Shown piece by piece: positions 8,185 through 17,021 of a stretch of 64,000 bases of DNA (position 1 is its first letter; every line of letters starts with the position of its first letter). The DNA lies in NCBI GenBank assembly GCA_021825925.1, contig JAKAFP010000002.1:124001-188000 (forward strand). The letters are read 5' to 3'. Below the pieces are notes generated by a model. That model made no database searches. It worked only from the letters and a program-made list of their open reading frames with translations, and was not told the origin of the DNA. Both the position numbers and the translations under genes were made by a program. This stretch comes from Chloroflexota bacterium (GTDB taxonomy: Bacteria > Chloroflexota > Anaerolineae > Anaerolineales > Anaerolineaceae).

Positions 8185-9540
8185 TTACTCCCGATTCTTC
8201 GCAATTTTGTCTGTAATGGTGATCGCTTTTTCGATGACTTCAAATCCCTCTGCCAGTTCACTTTCAGTGATGATGAGCGGAGGGATCAATAATATGATGT
8301 TCCAATGCGTATAAAGATACACCCCATGATCGAGCAAATATTGTTTCAAAGCAATCAGTTCAGGGCTGCTCTTGCCAAACGGTGCAGCCGGTTCACGCGT
8401 AAGCTTGTCTTTCACAAGTTCGATCGCGCCAAACAAGCCGATCGAACGCACCTCCCCCACAGAGGGATGCCTTTCAACCAGTTCAGCAAGCATCTCAGCC
8501 ATCACCAAGCCTGTCTTTTTGGACTTTTCAATCAAATGGTCCTGCTGCATCACCTGGATATTGGCAATGGCCGCAGCCATGGAGACGGGATGAGCATTAT
8601 ACGTCAATCCACCCTGAAAGACTCGCTCGTTAAAGGTGGCTGCGATCTCGGGCTTCATTGCCACCGCGCCCAGCGGAGCATAGGCGGAGGTCAGTCCCTT
8701 GGCCATGGTCATGATGTCGGGAATGACTTGCCAATGATCCACGGCAAACCATTCTCCGGTGCGGCCGAATCCACTCATGACTTCATCTGCGATCATCAAA
8801 ATGTGATACTTGTCGCAAAGCTGTCGTACCCCCTGCATGTAACCAGCCGGTGGCACAAAGATGCCGTTCGTGCCGGTGACCGATTCCATCATGACGGCAG
8901 CAATGGTCTCAGGCCCTTCATACTGGATGATCTCTTCAAGATGATTCAGATAATCTTGACCAAACTGTTCTTCGCTGATATCGGGGTTCGTCCGGTGAAA
9001 AGTGGAGCGATAGCGATAAGGATCAAGAAAATGCACCACTCCGGGCATCACTGTGGGTTCCCAGGCCACCCGGCGCGGATCGCCAGTAGCGGCAATGGCG
9101 CCATAGGAGGCGCCGTGATAGGAGCGGTATCTGGTGAGGATCTTGTGTTTGCCAGTATAAGCCCTGGCCAGTTTGATGGCGTTCTCGTTGGCGTCCGCGC
9201 CACCCAGGGTATAGAGGAACTTGGTCAGTCCTGAAGGGCAGATCTCACTCAGGAGCTTGCCCAGCATGGCGCGTGGTTTGGTGGCCATGCCCGGACCGGC
9301 GTAAGGTAATTCCCTCACCTGGTCCACCATGGCGTTGATCACACGCTCATCGCCGTGACCGATGTTGACACACATGGTCATCGAATTAAGATCAAGGTAG
9401 CGTTTGTCCTGCACATCCCAAAAATAAACCCCTTTGGCGCGTTTGATCGCGATCGGGCTTACCTTGGACTGTGCCGACCAGGTCCAAAAATTGTGTTCCA
9501 TCGAAAGTGGCAGGATTTCGTCATCTGGAAGATCGATCAT
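8185..9540 (-). CDS. Class III pyridoxal-phosphate aminotransferase
   Basis: A 451-residue fold-type I enzyme of the omega-aminotransferase family. The PLP site is clear: ADEVMSGFGRTGEWFA with D252, then K281 in TMAKGLTSAYAPLGAV as the Schiff-base lysine. A glycine-rich FLYTLGGADANENAIKLAR at about 108-126 binds the cofactor phosphate. The protein starts with an EHNFWTWSAQ segment typical of a subgroup acting on omega-amino acids or beta-alanine/pyruvate type substrates. The substrate cannot be read from sequence. It lies between a kynurenine-formamidase-like cyclase gene and trxB, so a role in amino acid or amine breakdown is possible but is inference. Confidence 0.85.
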   Translation of the reverse strand: MIDLPDDEILPLSMEHNFWTWSAQSKVSPIAIKRAKGVYFWDVQDKRYLDLNSMTMCVNIGHGDERVINAMVDQVRELPYAGPGMATKPRAMLGKLLSEICPSGLTKFLYTLGGADANENAIKLARAYTGKHKILTRYRSYHGASYGAIAATGDPRRVAWEPTVMPGVVHFLDPYRYRSTFHRTNPDISEEQFGQDYLNHLEEIIQYEGPETIAAVMMESVTGTNGIFVPPAGYMQGVRQLCDKYHILMIADEVMSGFGRTGEWFAVDHWQVIPDIMTMAKGLTSAYAPLGAVAMKPEIAATFNERVFQGGLTYNAHPVSMAAAIANIQVMQQDHLIEKSKKTGLVMAEMLAELVERHPSVGEVRSIGLFGAIELVKDKLTREPAAPFGKSSPELIALKQYLLDHGVYLYTHWNIILLIPPLIITESELAEGFEVIEKAITITDKIAKNRE

Positions 9541-9585
9541 TTTGCCTCATATAGGGAAATAGAATATTCTCTAACTTACCAGTCA

Positions 9586-10221
9586 TTAATCCTGTGTCAG
9601 TATTACTCTTGCCGGAGCACCGTCCGCACCATGCAGTTTAAGCGGCAGGCAATACAGGTTATAAAATCCGGCCTTTACTGCCCGCAGGTCAAGTCCTTCG
9701 ATGATAATCATTTTAGCACCCAACAATTCATCGTGGGTGGGCTTGCTGATCTTGTATGGCGAGGCGGAAAGGTAGTCAATCCCGACCAGTTTAATGCCTC
9801 GTTTAACCAGCTCTTCTGAAGCACTCAGATCAATCCCTACAAAATCGGTATGGAAATCGTCGGTTTTTAGATCCCAATAATGCGAGTTGCTGGTTTTGAA
9901 CAGCAACCGCTTGGGTTCATCGGCAATTTTTAGACCGGCAATCACTTCAGCATTGATCACCTTGATTGAATCCGGTACTTCCACCACCTGGGCTGGTCCA
10001 ACCAGCACATCCAGGGGCATTTCATCTACTTTGGATCCGTCGGCAATGAAATGATAGGGTGCATCCACATGGGTACCGGTATGGGCACTGAGGCTTAAAT
10101 AGGACACATTGGCATGTGCTCCTTCTTCGATCTTGGCACGTCTTTGTAAAACCACCTGGTTGTCACCCGGCCAGACGGCCATTCCTTCATGGATGGTTAA
10201 ACTCACATCAAATATTCTCAT
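9586..10221 (-). CDS. Cyclase family protein (kynurenine formamidase-like metal hydrolase)
   Basis: A 211-residue member of the cyclase family (PF04199). The metal motif HTGTHVDAPYHF is at residues 47-58, with H47, H51, D53 and H57 as ligands, and a later THDELLG segment supplies further contacts. Members include kynurenine formamidase, isatin hydrolase and uncharacterised amidohydrolases. The N-terminus (DVSLTIHEGMAVWPGD) is typical. It begins 2 nt after the stop of the CapA-like gene and is followed 45 nt later by the aminotransferase. A true kynurenine route would need tryptophan dioxygenase or kynureninase genes, and none are in view, so the substrate is open. Confidence 0.85.
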   Translation of the reverse strand: MRIFDVSLTIHEGMAVWPGDNQVVLQRRAKIEEGAHANVSYLSLSAHTGTHVDAPYHFIADGSKVDEMPLDVLVGPAQVVEVPDSIKVINAEVIAGLKIADEPKRLLFKTSNSHYWDLKTDDFHTDFVGIDLSASEELVKRGIKLVGIDYLSASPYKISKPTHDELLGAKMIIIEGLDLRAVKAGFYNLYCLPLKLHGADGAPARVILTQD

Positions 10222-10223
10222 TT

Positions 10224-11909
10224 TTACCTCATTCCACTGGCGGAAAAAATTTCATCCAATAAAGCTTGACGGTCTTTTAATTTCATCGGTACCGGTTTCG
10301 ACCAATCTGTAAGTGTGGCAGTTAATAACTCGGTGCTGATATATTTTCCATTGTATATGATATGGCGGTCATAGAACTCGCGAATATTATGCGGCTCCAT
10401 TTGATCGAACAGGAAATTTCCAAGCCCGTAATGGATCAGGCTGTTATTGACGAATTCAAATCCCATGGGTACGTGGGCTTGTGACCCCTGGACGATATCC
10501 GCGCCTGCAGCCGCTGCATCCTTGAAAATCTTGCGATAATACTCGTCATACATCTGACGGTCAATTTCCCATGCCTGGAAAGTGGTAATAACAACATAGC
10601 CCTGACTTTTTAACTCAGTGATCTTTGAATTCATCCATTCATAGTCGCAGTTGGCAGAACCAGCCCGGGTCTCGGTCGCCCATGCTGTTTCAAATCCCAC
10701 GGGATTGCAGCCAATAAATGCGATCTTATTACCATTGACTTCGGTGGTGGCCGGCTGAAGCGCGGCCTCTTCGTTGATGCCACCTCCAAAACTCAACCAT
10801 CCTCGTTCCTGATACATCTTAAGCGTATTCGCGAACCAATCGCCGGGATAATCGTTGACATGGTTGCCTGTGGATTCCACCACATTGACCCCGATATTTT
10901 CAAGCACCTTGATCTGGTCCGGTTTGGAACAGAACTGCATGGTGAAAGCATCAGTATATTCACAGCCTTCCATGAATGCCACTTCGTTACTGACATGCCG
11001 CAGGTCGGCACTCAAAAACCAATCCTTAACCTGCTCAATTGGATATTCATAGCCGTTCAGTTCGATCTTTTTGAGTGTAACCCTAGCCAGTGCCGTGGTA
11101 CCGGTCATCATGACAATGGCCATTTTTGATTCATCACGGTTTGTGGCAGGGATGACCGAGCTTAATTTGTCAATTTCGAGCTTCCACAGGTTTTCACCAG
11201 CTTCTGTTCCTGTCAGATGATAAGAAATAGTTAAGCCATACGTATCAACCTGCATTGGGCGGTCCAATGGGCTTATGCCATCCACCTTCAAAACTTTAAA
11301 TCGGGGTTCAATCTCTTCAAAAGGCACAATGGCAAGTGCATCAGATGTTTTCCATAGCTCATCTACAAGTGATTGAGGATCAACTATTCTGATTACAGAC
11401 TCGTAGGGTGCTCCCCAAAAATGGTTACAGACTGTATAAGTTGCTTCAGACATGATTAACTGCCCAAAATTAGGTGAGGTTATTGAACCAGTTGACCAAG
11501 TCGCCTGTAATTCTTGAAGTGATAAACCATCGGTCACTGTATCAAAAGGTGCCACAACCGCATAAATTCTGTTGAAACTGGCAAGTTGTATTCCTTCTTC
11601 ACTTGAAGCCAAATCTATTTTCAGATCAGCTCTACTTGAATCATCAGTGATTAATAAATCCCCGGCATATTGCTTCCATTCTTGAGGAACAGAGGGGCCA
11701 AAATAAAGTTCTGCCTTTGCAGAACTTGACTGTTCAGGTGCCCCTGATGTCGAATTTAGGGTCTCCCCGGCGATGGGGGCTGAACCGTTACCAGGCTGGT
11801 TTGTTGAATTAGCCACCACTTTGTTTATGCTTTCAACAATGGCAGAGGAACAGGAAGTCAGAAAAAGAGTGAAACAAAGAATGATAATTAATCTTTTTTG
11901 GTTTTGCAT
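10224..11909 (-). CDS. CapA-family (PGA-synthesis-like metallophosphatase fold) lipoprotein with N-terminal binding-protein-like domain
   Basis: A 561-residue exported lipoprotein. The signal peptide ends at a lipobox (LFLTSCSS, Cys near residue 20). A Ser/Thr/Asn-rich linker leads into about 180 residues that resemble a periplasmic solute-binding fold (SRADLKIDLASSEEG, SDALAIVPFEEIEP). Residues 270-561 carry CapA/PGA_cap signatures: STGNHVND, a GVNVVE strand, GADIVQGSQAHVPMG and YGLGNFLFD. Two motifs differ from the family norm: HWG-type is FQAWE here and GHHPH-type is GSQAH. CapA proteins act in poly-glutamate export or wall-linked phosphoesterase chemistry. First gene of the minus operon. 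Confidence 0.78.
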   Translation of the reverse strand: MQNQKRLIIILCFTLFLTSCSSAIVESINKVVANSTNQPGNGSAPIAGETLNSTSGAPEQSSSAKAELYFGPSVPQEWKQYAGDLLITDDSSRADLKIDLASSEEGIQLASFNRIYAVVAPFDTVTDGLSLQELQATWSTGSITSPNFGQLIMSEATYTVCNHFWGAPYESVIRIVDPQSLVDELWKTSDALAIVPFEEIEPRFKVLKVDGISPLDRPMQVDTYGLTISYHLTGTEAGENLWKLEIDKLSSVIPATNRDESKMAIVMMTGTTALARVTLKKIELNGYEYPIEQVKDWFLSADLRHVSNEVAFMEGCEYTDAFTMQFCSKPDQIKVLENIGVNVVESTGNHVNDYPGDWFANTLKMYQERGWLSFGGGINEEAALQPATTEVNGNKIAFIGCNPVGFETAWATETRAGSANCDYEWMNSKITELKSQGYVVITTFQAWEIDRQMYDEYYRKIFKDAAAAGADIVQGSQAHVPMGFEFVNNSLIHYGLGNFLFDQMEPHNIREFYDRHIIYNGKYISTELLTATLTDWSKPVPMKLKDRQALLDEIFSASGMR

Positions 11910-11947
11910 ACCACAAATGTTATCTTTCTTAAAATAAGATATGCCAA

Positions 11948-11977
11948 ATTATACGCTACCCTGCCTCCAACTTCCAA
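11948..11977 (-). promoter_or_regulatory. Sigma-A promoter of the CapA-cyclase-aminotransferase-trxB operon
   Basis: On the minus strand TTGGAA (11972-11977) and TATAAT (11948-11953) are separated by 18 nt, about 38 nt from the ATG at 11909. It is divergent from the thiolase promoter. Confidence 0.6.
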
Positions 11978-12015
11978 CCGATTAAAAATTGATAGTTCTT
12001 GATAGGGTTACCCGA

Positions 12016-12021
12016 TATAAT
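12016..12021 (+). promoter_or_regulatory. -10 box of the thiolase gene
   Basis: TATAAT lies 30 nt before the chosen ATG at 12052. TTGATA copies at 11989 and 11999 are at unfavourable spacings (21 and 11 nt), so the -35 is unclear. The longer reading frame starting at 11989 would begin upstream of this -10 box. Confidence 0.5.
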
Positions 12022-12051
12022 CCAATAAGATCTATTAATAAAGGATGCCTT

Positions 12052-13206
12052 ATGCGAGAAGTTGCCGTTATTGGAATCGGGCAAGTCAAAGTGGATGAGA
12101 ACTGGGAAAAATCCCTGCGTGAACTCGCCGGGGATGCCGCCCTATCTGCGCTGTTGGATTCTGGCTTGCAAAGAGTGGACGCCGTTTACGTTGGTAACAT
12201 GATGTCAGGCTCTGCCAACCATCAACAGCACCTCGGGGCATACATCGCCGACTGGATCGGTATGCGCCACGCCGAGGCCATACGCATTGAAGCTGCCTGC
12301 AGCTCAGGTTCCGCCAGTTTTCGCACTGCCGTGATGGCGGTCGCCTCGGGTCAGGTGCAGACAGCTCTGGCCGTGGGAGTTGAAAAGATGACCGACAGTC
12401 CCGGTGACGAGATCACGGCGCAGCTGGCAACTGCTGCAGATGCAGATTGGGAGGCTGACCAGGGGCTCTCGTTTGTGGCATTAAACGCACTCATCATGCG
12501 GCGCTACATGTATGAATATGGCTGGGGAAAAGATGCTTTTGCCCCCTTCGCCGTGAACGCCCACGCCAATGCCGTACATAATCCCTATGCCAGGTTTCAT
12601 GAACCCACCAGTATCGAAAGCTATCTTAAAGCCGGCATGATCGCGGATCCGATCAACTTGATGGACGCCTCTGCCATTGGTGACGGCGCCGCCGCCGCAG
12701 TGGTTGTACCGCTGGAATTGGTTAAATCCGCCGGCCGCCGGGTGATCCGCGTGATCGGTTCCGCTGCTGCCACCGATACCATCGCTATTGATCATCGCAC
12801 AGATCCGCTTTGGTTAAAAGCCGCCTATGAATCAGGCAAAAAAGCCTACGACCAGGCAGGCATCACTCCTGCCGAGATTGATCTGTTTGAACTGCACGAC
12901 GCCTTTTCGATCATGGCGACCTTGTCGCTTGAAGCCAATGGCTTTGCCGAGCGTGGCAAGGGTCCGCAACTGGCTTTGGATGGAGAAATCACCCCAACAG
13001 GCAAAATCCCCATCGCCACCCGCGGTGGACTCAAGGCCCGCGGTCATCCGGTGGGCGCCACGGGAATGTATCAGATCGTGGAAGTCGTTCAACAACTGCG
13101 CGGCGAAGCTGCCGGTTCGCAGGTGGATGGCGCCCGCATCGGTATGGCCCAAAACATTGGTGGAAGCGGCTCAAATATCATCACGCATATTTTTCAGACG
13201 GTATAA
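12052..13206 (+). CDS. Thiolase-family protein (SCP-x / archaeal acetyl-CoA acetyltransferase type)
   Basis: A 384-residue thiolase-fold enzyme that condenses or cleaves acyl-CoA. The nucleophile is C83 in EAACSSGSASF. C-terminal motifs are LHDAFSIMA (His) and LKARGHPVGATGMYQ, with the closing glycine-rich NIGGSGSNI. Length and motifs fit the SCP-x/archaeal thiolase group rather than FadA or PhaA. That group often works with an HMG-CoA synthase and a DUF35 OB-fold protein, neither of which is next to it. I start it at 12052 (MREVAVIGIGQ), behind AAAGGA, because the frame from 11989 would add a 21-residue tail that overlaps the promoter. Confidence 0.85.
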   Translation: MREVAVIGIGQVKVDENWEKSLRELAGDAALSALLDSGLQRVDAVYVGNMMSGSANHQQHLGAYIADWIGMRHAEAIRIEAACSSGSASFRTAVMAVASGQVQTALAVGVEKMTDSPGDEITAQLATAADADWEADQGLSFVALNALIMRRYMYEYGWGKDAFAPFAVNAHANAVHNPYARFHEPTSIESYLKAGMIADPINLMDASAIGDGAAAAVVVPLELVKSAGRRVIRVIGSAAATDTIAIDHRTDPLWLKAAYESGKKAYDQAGITPAEIDLFELHDAFSIMATLSLEANGFAERGKGPQLALDGEITPTGKIPIATRGGLKARGHPVGATGMYQIVEVVQQLRGEAAGSQVDGARIGMAQNIGGSGSNIITHIFQTV

Positions 13207-13249
13207 TTGCTGAAAATATTATTGGGATAGTTGGTATTAAACCATTGTG

Positions 13250-14110
13250 ATGACGACACTTTCAGCAGGGCTGCTTAAACAATTTCAGGAAAAAACCTTT
13301 TGTACCGCCGAATCCGCCAGACTGCGGACGCCTCAACAGGCCGTAGATTTTGTGAACGAACGCGGCTTCATCTTCTTTTGGCCGGTTAAGGGGATTTGCA
13401 TGCCAAGTCTTTGGTGCGGTGTGGCTGGAGATCGCCCGGTACCGGACGAACATGATGACCCCGGCCACATCAGTTGGAGCTGGAAAGACCAGATGCTGGA
13501 TAAACGCGTCTGGTATTACGGACGTATTTTACGCAAGCGCAACACCATCTTATCCCTCCAAACAGCGCCTTATTTTTATGCGCTTTCACCCAATTTTGGT
13601 GAACCTGAGTTGGAGATCAGCGACCAATACCACGCTGGTCTTATCCCCCTTGAAGTCAAACTCATCTTTGAAGCTCTGCTTGAAAATGGTCCGTTGGATT
13701 CGCTCGCCTTAAGGCGTGAGGCTCACCTCTCCGGCCCAAACAGCAATGCTCCATTCAATCGTGCATTGGATATTTTGCAGCGCGATTTTAAGGTTATGCC
13801 AACCGCCATTGCCGAGGTTGGCACCTGGAAATACGCCTTTGTCTATGATTTGACACACCGCTATCACCCCGAACTGCTTGAACAAAGCCGTTTCATCTCT
13901 GAAAACCAGGCTCGCGATCATCTCGTCAGCTGTTATTTCAACTCTTTGGGTGCTGCCAGTGAAAAACAAGTGCAGTCATTGTTTGGTTGGACCCTGTCGG
14001 AAACCCAAAGCTCCTTAATGCGCCTTCAAGAGAAGGGTTTTCTCACCGGTAATATCGAAATGGAAAACGAGGCCAAGGAAGTGGTTTGTCTGACTTCCCT
14101 GACTAAGTGA
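13250..14110 (+). CDS. AlkZ-related protein (winged-helix, YcaQ/AlkZ glycosylase superfamily)
   Basis: A 286-residue protein resembling the HTH_42/AlkZ superfamily, whose members YcaQ and AlkZ excise alkylated bases and interstrand crosslinks. The start (LKQFQEKTFCTAESARLRTPQQAVDF), the WYYGRILRKRN segment and the C-terminal winged-helix-like repeats (residues 150-285) support the link. It is shorter than the roughly 400-residue E. coli YcaQ, and I could not place the QxQ-type catalytic motif, so enzyme activity is uncertain. It starts 43 nt after the thiolase. A GTG at 13247 directly precedes the ATG. No ribosome site is seen, and TGGTATTAA just upstream may give a leaderless message. Confidence 0.65.
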   Translation: MTTLSAGLLKQFQEKTFCTAESARLRTPQQAVDFVNERGFIFFWPVKGICMPSLWCGVAGDRPVPDEHDDPGHISWSWKDQMLDKRVWYYGRILRKRNTILSLQTAPYFYALSPNFGEPELEISDQYHAGLIPLEVKLIFEALLENGPLDSLALRREAHLSGPNSNAPFNRALDILQRDFKVMPTAIAEVGTWKYAFVYDLTHRYHPELLEQSRFISENQARDHLVSCYFNSLGAASEKQVQSLFGWTLSETQSSLMRLQEKGFLTGNIEMENEAKEVVCLTSLTK

Positions 14111-14124
14111 CGAACTGATAACAA

Positions 14125-14153
14125 AAAAGGACTGGCGATAAGCCAGTCCTTTT
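14125..14153. terminator. Bidirectional intrinsic terminator between the AlkZ-related gene and the MCP gene
   Basis: A perfect 12-bp stem (14125-14136 with 14142-14153, AAAAGGACTGGC/GCCAGTCCTTTT) closes a 5-nt loop. A and T runs flank it on both sides, suiting two convergent genes. Confidence 0.88.
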
Positions 14154-14170
14154 TCTTGATTGAGTGTTCT

Positions 14171-16762
14171 TTAGAGCGTAAATCTTTCTGTACTTTCGCG
14201 TAAAGTGACAGCCATTTCTGAGAGGGATTGAGCGCTTGCGTTCACCTCTTCTACTTGGGCAGTCATCTCCTCAGTTGAGGCGCTAACCTCTTCAACCGCT
14301 GCGCTGCTTTCCTCACTGACGGCAGCGATGTTCTCGATCGCTTTCATGACTTCATTGCTGGATTCAGCCAGTTTTTCAGTGATGACTTCATTTTCCTTGA
14401 CCACATTTGCAACCGCTTCAATGGATTCCATAAGATCAACGCTTGCCAGGTTAATTTCTTGAGCCGCTGAAGTGGATACAATCACTGCTTCCTGAACTGT
14501 CTTTTGAATTTCATTGATCAAAGTTCCAATTTCTTTTGTGGCTATACTGGATCTTTCAGCCAGTTTCCGTACCTCATCGGCAACCACGGCAAACCCTTTA
14601 CCCTGTTCACCAGCCCTGGCAGCTTCAATGGCTGCATTGAGGGCCAATAAATTCGTCTGCGAGGCTATATCATCAATGGTTTCAACGATCGCTCCGATCT
14701 TATTGGAGCGTTCTCCCATCTCCTCCACTTTTTTATTGGATTCCAAGACTTTATCAGATATGCCGCCTGCACTGGTGATCAAATTGGTTACTTCTCCAGC
14801 TTTTCTAACCGCCAGACCTTGTCTTTTCGTACCTTCCACGAGATCATTAATTGCATTCACTTCGTTTTCAACCATACTTGTAACTTTGGCAGTGGCTTCG
14901 CTTTGCTGGGTAACACCTTTGGTCACTTGTTGAATCGTCGTGGCAATTTGGGATGTGGCTTGTCCAGCCTGTTCGCTGGCCATTGCCAGTTCAACAGAAC
15001 TTTGAGTCACATTCTTTGAGTTTTCGATGACATTGGCGATCATGGTCCTTAGCATTTCTCTGGCTTGTTCAAGGTTTTCCATGATCGTGATGAAGTTTTG
15101 TTTTACTTCCTTTGTGTTCTCATCCGCCTCAGGTAAGGCTTCGATATCAAACCCGAGTTGACCATCTGCCATTTGTTCGAGATAGAAACTGAGTTTATCA
15201 ACTGCCTGTTTTTCATACCGGGAAGCCGATACCAGGTTGGTGATCACGCTGACCACTTCAACATGGCCGATTTTTTCGCCTTTACTATCCATAATGTAAC
15301 TTGTGTCAACTTTGAAGTTCTGTCCGAATTGATCAAACAGGGTTTGAGCATAACCATTTCTGAGTCTGGCAATACCACAATCGAGTGTCTCGCAAATACC
15401 AGCTTTCCAATTCTTGCATTGGGTTCCTCGTGCTTGAGCCCGAGTGATTCCCAACAAACCTTCAGTGGGTTTATTGATGAATGTCCAGTTCATATCCATA
15501 TCGGTGACCGAAAGAGGAAATGGAATGCTATCCAAAATACCTTCGTACCAAACCACTTTTTCGATCATGTTTCTGGTGGCAACATCCAGGGAGGTTGCCA
15601 GAGAACTGATTTCATTGAAAGTCTCGTATACTGGTTTGAATTCTTTTTTGGGGATTTCCCATCTCAATTCACCACCTTCAATCACTTTGGCTGCTTTTTC
15701 GATTACTCTTAGCGGCCGGGTGACACTGCCTGTGACAAACCAGATGACAAGCACTGCAATTAATAGCAGCGATAATGAAATGATGATCAATTTTTTCAAA
15801 CTCTCATTTGACGCTTGAAGTACATTTTTCATGGGAACGGTGATTAAAACCGACCATGGATTCGGTGACAACCCGATGTAAAAGGGAACATTTACCTTAA
15901 GAAATCCATTCTCCTGTTCGAGAGTGAAATCGCCTTTTTGGCTGCTTGCGAGTAGAGCAGAATCATCCTCTCCGGGGAAAGCTTCACTCAAAGGTTTACC
16001 GATTAATTCCGGCTTTCCAGTAGCCCCCACGATCAACCCCTGGTTGCTTAGAATATACATTGTGGCAGCACCATCGAAATAATTAAAACTGTCGGTTTTT
16101 TGTTGGAAAGAGTCCAATTTGAAATCAACACCCACCACGCCGACAAACTTGCTGTTATTCATGATGGGAACCATTAGGGAGGTCAAGGCCACATCAACCC
16201 CATTGATCGGATAAAGGTAGGGTTCGATCACAACTTCCTTAAGAGTCTTTTTTGGTAGAAGGTAATAATCACCCACACCCTCGGTCTCATAATCAAGCAG
16301 ATTGGTCAATTCAGGTTTTCCCTGATCATTCCGATACCAATATGGGATTAAGCGTCCACTGGCATCGGATGGAAAGACGCCTGCATTTTCTTTATCTTTC
16401 CCATCAAAGGCATCGGGTTCCCATCCAGTGGAAATGCCAAAAAATGTGGGATTATTCGTAATCACTTTTTGCAACATCTTAATCAAGACGTCACGAGTCA
16501 ATGTATTTGTCGCTGCATTTTGGTTGCCAAGTGTATCTGCGAGAGTTCTTGAGGCATCCATGGCAACTTCCATATCAGCCTTTAATTGCCTGCCTGTTGA
16601 TTCAGCCATTGATCGAATTTCAGCTTCGACCGATGAGGTTGCCGCCCTTGTTTGAACCATTGCTGAATAGGTTGTTACCAATATAAGTACCAATACCATT
16701 ATGAAAGCACTAAGCATAACAAACGCTGCCCGTAAAGACATCAAACGCTTCTTATTTTTCAT
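14171..16762 (-). CDS. Methyl-accepting chemotaxis protein with dCache sensor, HAMP and PAS-like domain
   Basis: An 863-residue chemoreceptor. TM1 is at about 13-35, then an extracytoplasmic double-Cache sensor at about 36-315 ([28 protein letters not shown]), TM2 at about 322-343, HAMP at about 345-398 and a PAS-like domain at about 408-505 containing a Cys cluster ([18 protein letters not shown]). The C-terminal signalling coiled coil is at about 560-863, with the hairpin tip [20 protein letters not shown] that contacts CheA and CheW. The PAS cysteines could bind a cofactor, which is inference. No che or flagellar genes are in the window. The start has GAGGA 8 nt upstream and a second Cache-type receptor partner is not seen. 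Confidence 0.93.
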   Translation of the reverse strand: MKNKKRLMSLRAAFVMLSAFIMVLVLILVTTYSAMVQTRAATSSVEAEIRSMAESTGRQLKADMEVAMDASRTLADTLGNQNAATNTLTRDVLIKMLQKVITNNPTFFGISTGWEPDAFDGKDKENAGVFPSDASGRLIPYWYRNDQGKPELTNLLDYETEGVGDYYLLPKKTLKEVVIEPYLYPINGVDVALTSLMVPIMNNSKFVGVVGVDFKLDSFQQKTDSFNYFDGAATMYILSNQGLIVGATGKPELIGKPLSEAFPGEDDSALLASSQKGDFTLEQENGFLKVNVPFYIGLSPNPWSVLITVPMKNVLQASNESLKKLIIISLSLLLIAVLVIWFVTGSVTRPLRVIEKAAKVIEGGELRWEIPKKEFKPVYETFNEISSLATSLDVATRNMIEKVVWYEGILDSIPFPLSVTDMDMNWTFINKPTEGLLGITRAQARGTQCKNWKAGICETLDCGIARLRNGYAQTLFDQFGQNFKVDTSYIMDSKGEKIGHVEVVSVITNLVSASRYEKQAVDKLSFYLEQMADGQLGFDIEALPEADENTKEVKQNFITIMENLEQAREMLRTMIANVIENSKNVTQSSVELAMASEQAGQATSQIATTIQQVTKGVTQQSEATAKVTSMVENEVNAINDLVEGTKRQGLAVRKAGEVTNLITSAGGISDKVLESNKKVEEMGERSNKIGAIVETIDDIASQTNLLALNAAIEAARAGEQGKGFAVVADEVRKLAERSSIATKEIGTLINEIQKTVQEAVIVSTSAAQEINLASVDLMESIEAVANVVKENEVITEKLAESSNEVMKAIENIAAVSEESSAAVEEVSASTEEMTAQVEEVNASAQSLSEMAVTLRESTERFTL

Positions 16763-16871
16763 ACCATCCTCTATTCAATTTTTCACAAATAAATTTTAGT
16801 AATTCGCTTAAGGTTAATTATGGAAAGAGCCCCCGTAAAATGAATAAAAAAAATGTTAAGAATTTAAAATG

Positions 16872-16885
16872 CCCTATTAATAGGG
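16872..16885. repeat. 14-bp perfect palindrome upstream of the GH13 gene
   Basis: CCCTATTAATAGGG is self-complementary and lies in the 259-nt divergent gap between the MCP gene and the GH13 gene, about 95 nt before the probable GH13 -10 box. It has the form of an operator for a dimeric regulator, but no regulator gene is adjacent. The rest of the gap is AT-rich without other clear structure. Confidence 0.35.
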
Positions 16886-16977
16886 GTATCAATCAAGCAG
16901 ATCATAATAATTGACGGTACGAGTTACTTGTTTAAAAACATGCACGTTCAAAAGACACCCACTTTTCAACGAAGGGA

Positions 16978-16983
16978 TATAAT
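16978..16983 (+). promoter_or_regulatory. -10 box of the GH13 gene
   Basis: TATAAT lies 39 nt before the ATG at 17022. No good -35 is seen at 16-18 nt. Confidence 0.45.
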
Positions 16984-17021
16984 TTAGATGCTGGCAAAAT
17001 GGTTTGATCGGGAGAATAAAG

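Noticed and set aside
8305-9234. A 309-codon plus-strand open frame
   Set aside because: It lies fully antisense to the class III aminotransferase, whose PLP motifs are clear, and its product is His/Gly-rich without a recognisable domain.
11989-12051. Longer start for the thiolase gene
   Set aside because: The extra 21 residues are not thiolase-like, and the TATAAT at 12016 lies within this stretch.
14171-16762. Plus-strand open frames of 139 and 184 codons inside the chemoreceptor gene
   Set aside because: They are antisense to a continuous MCP with HAMP and signalling motifs, and they have no ribosome sites or domains.
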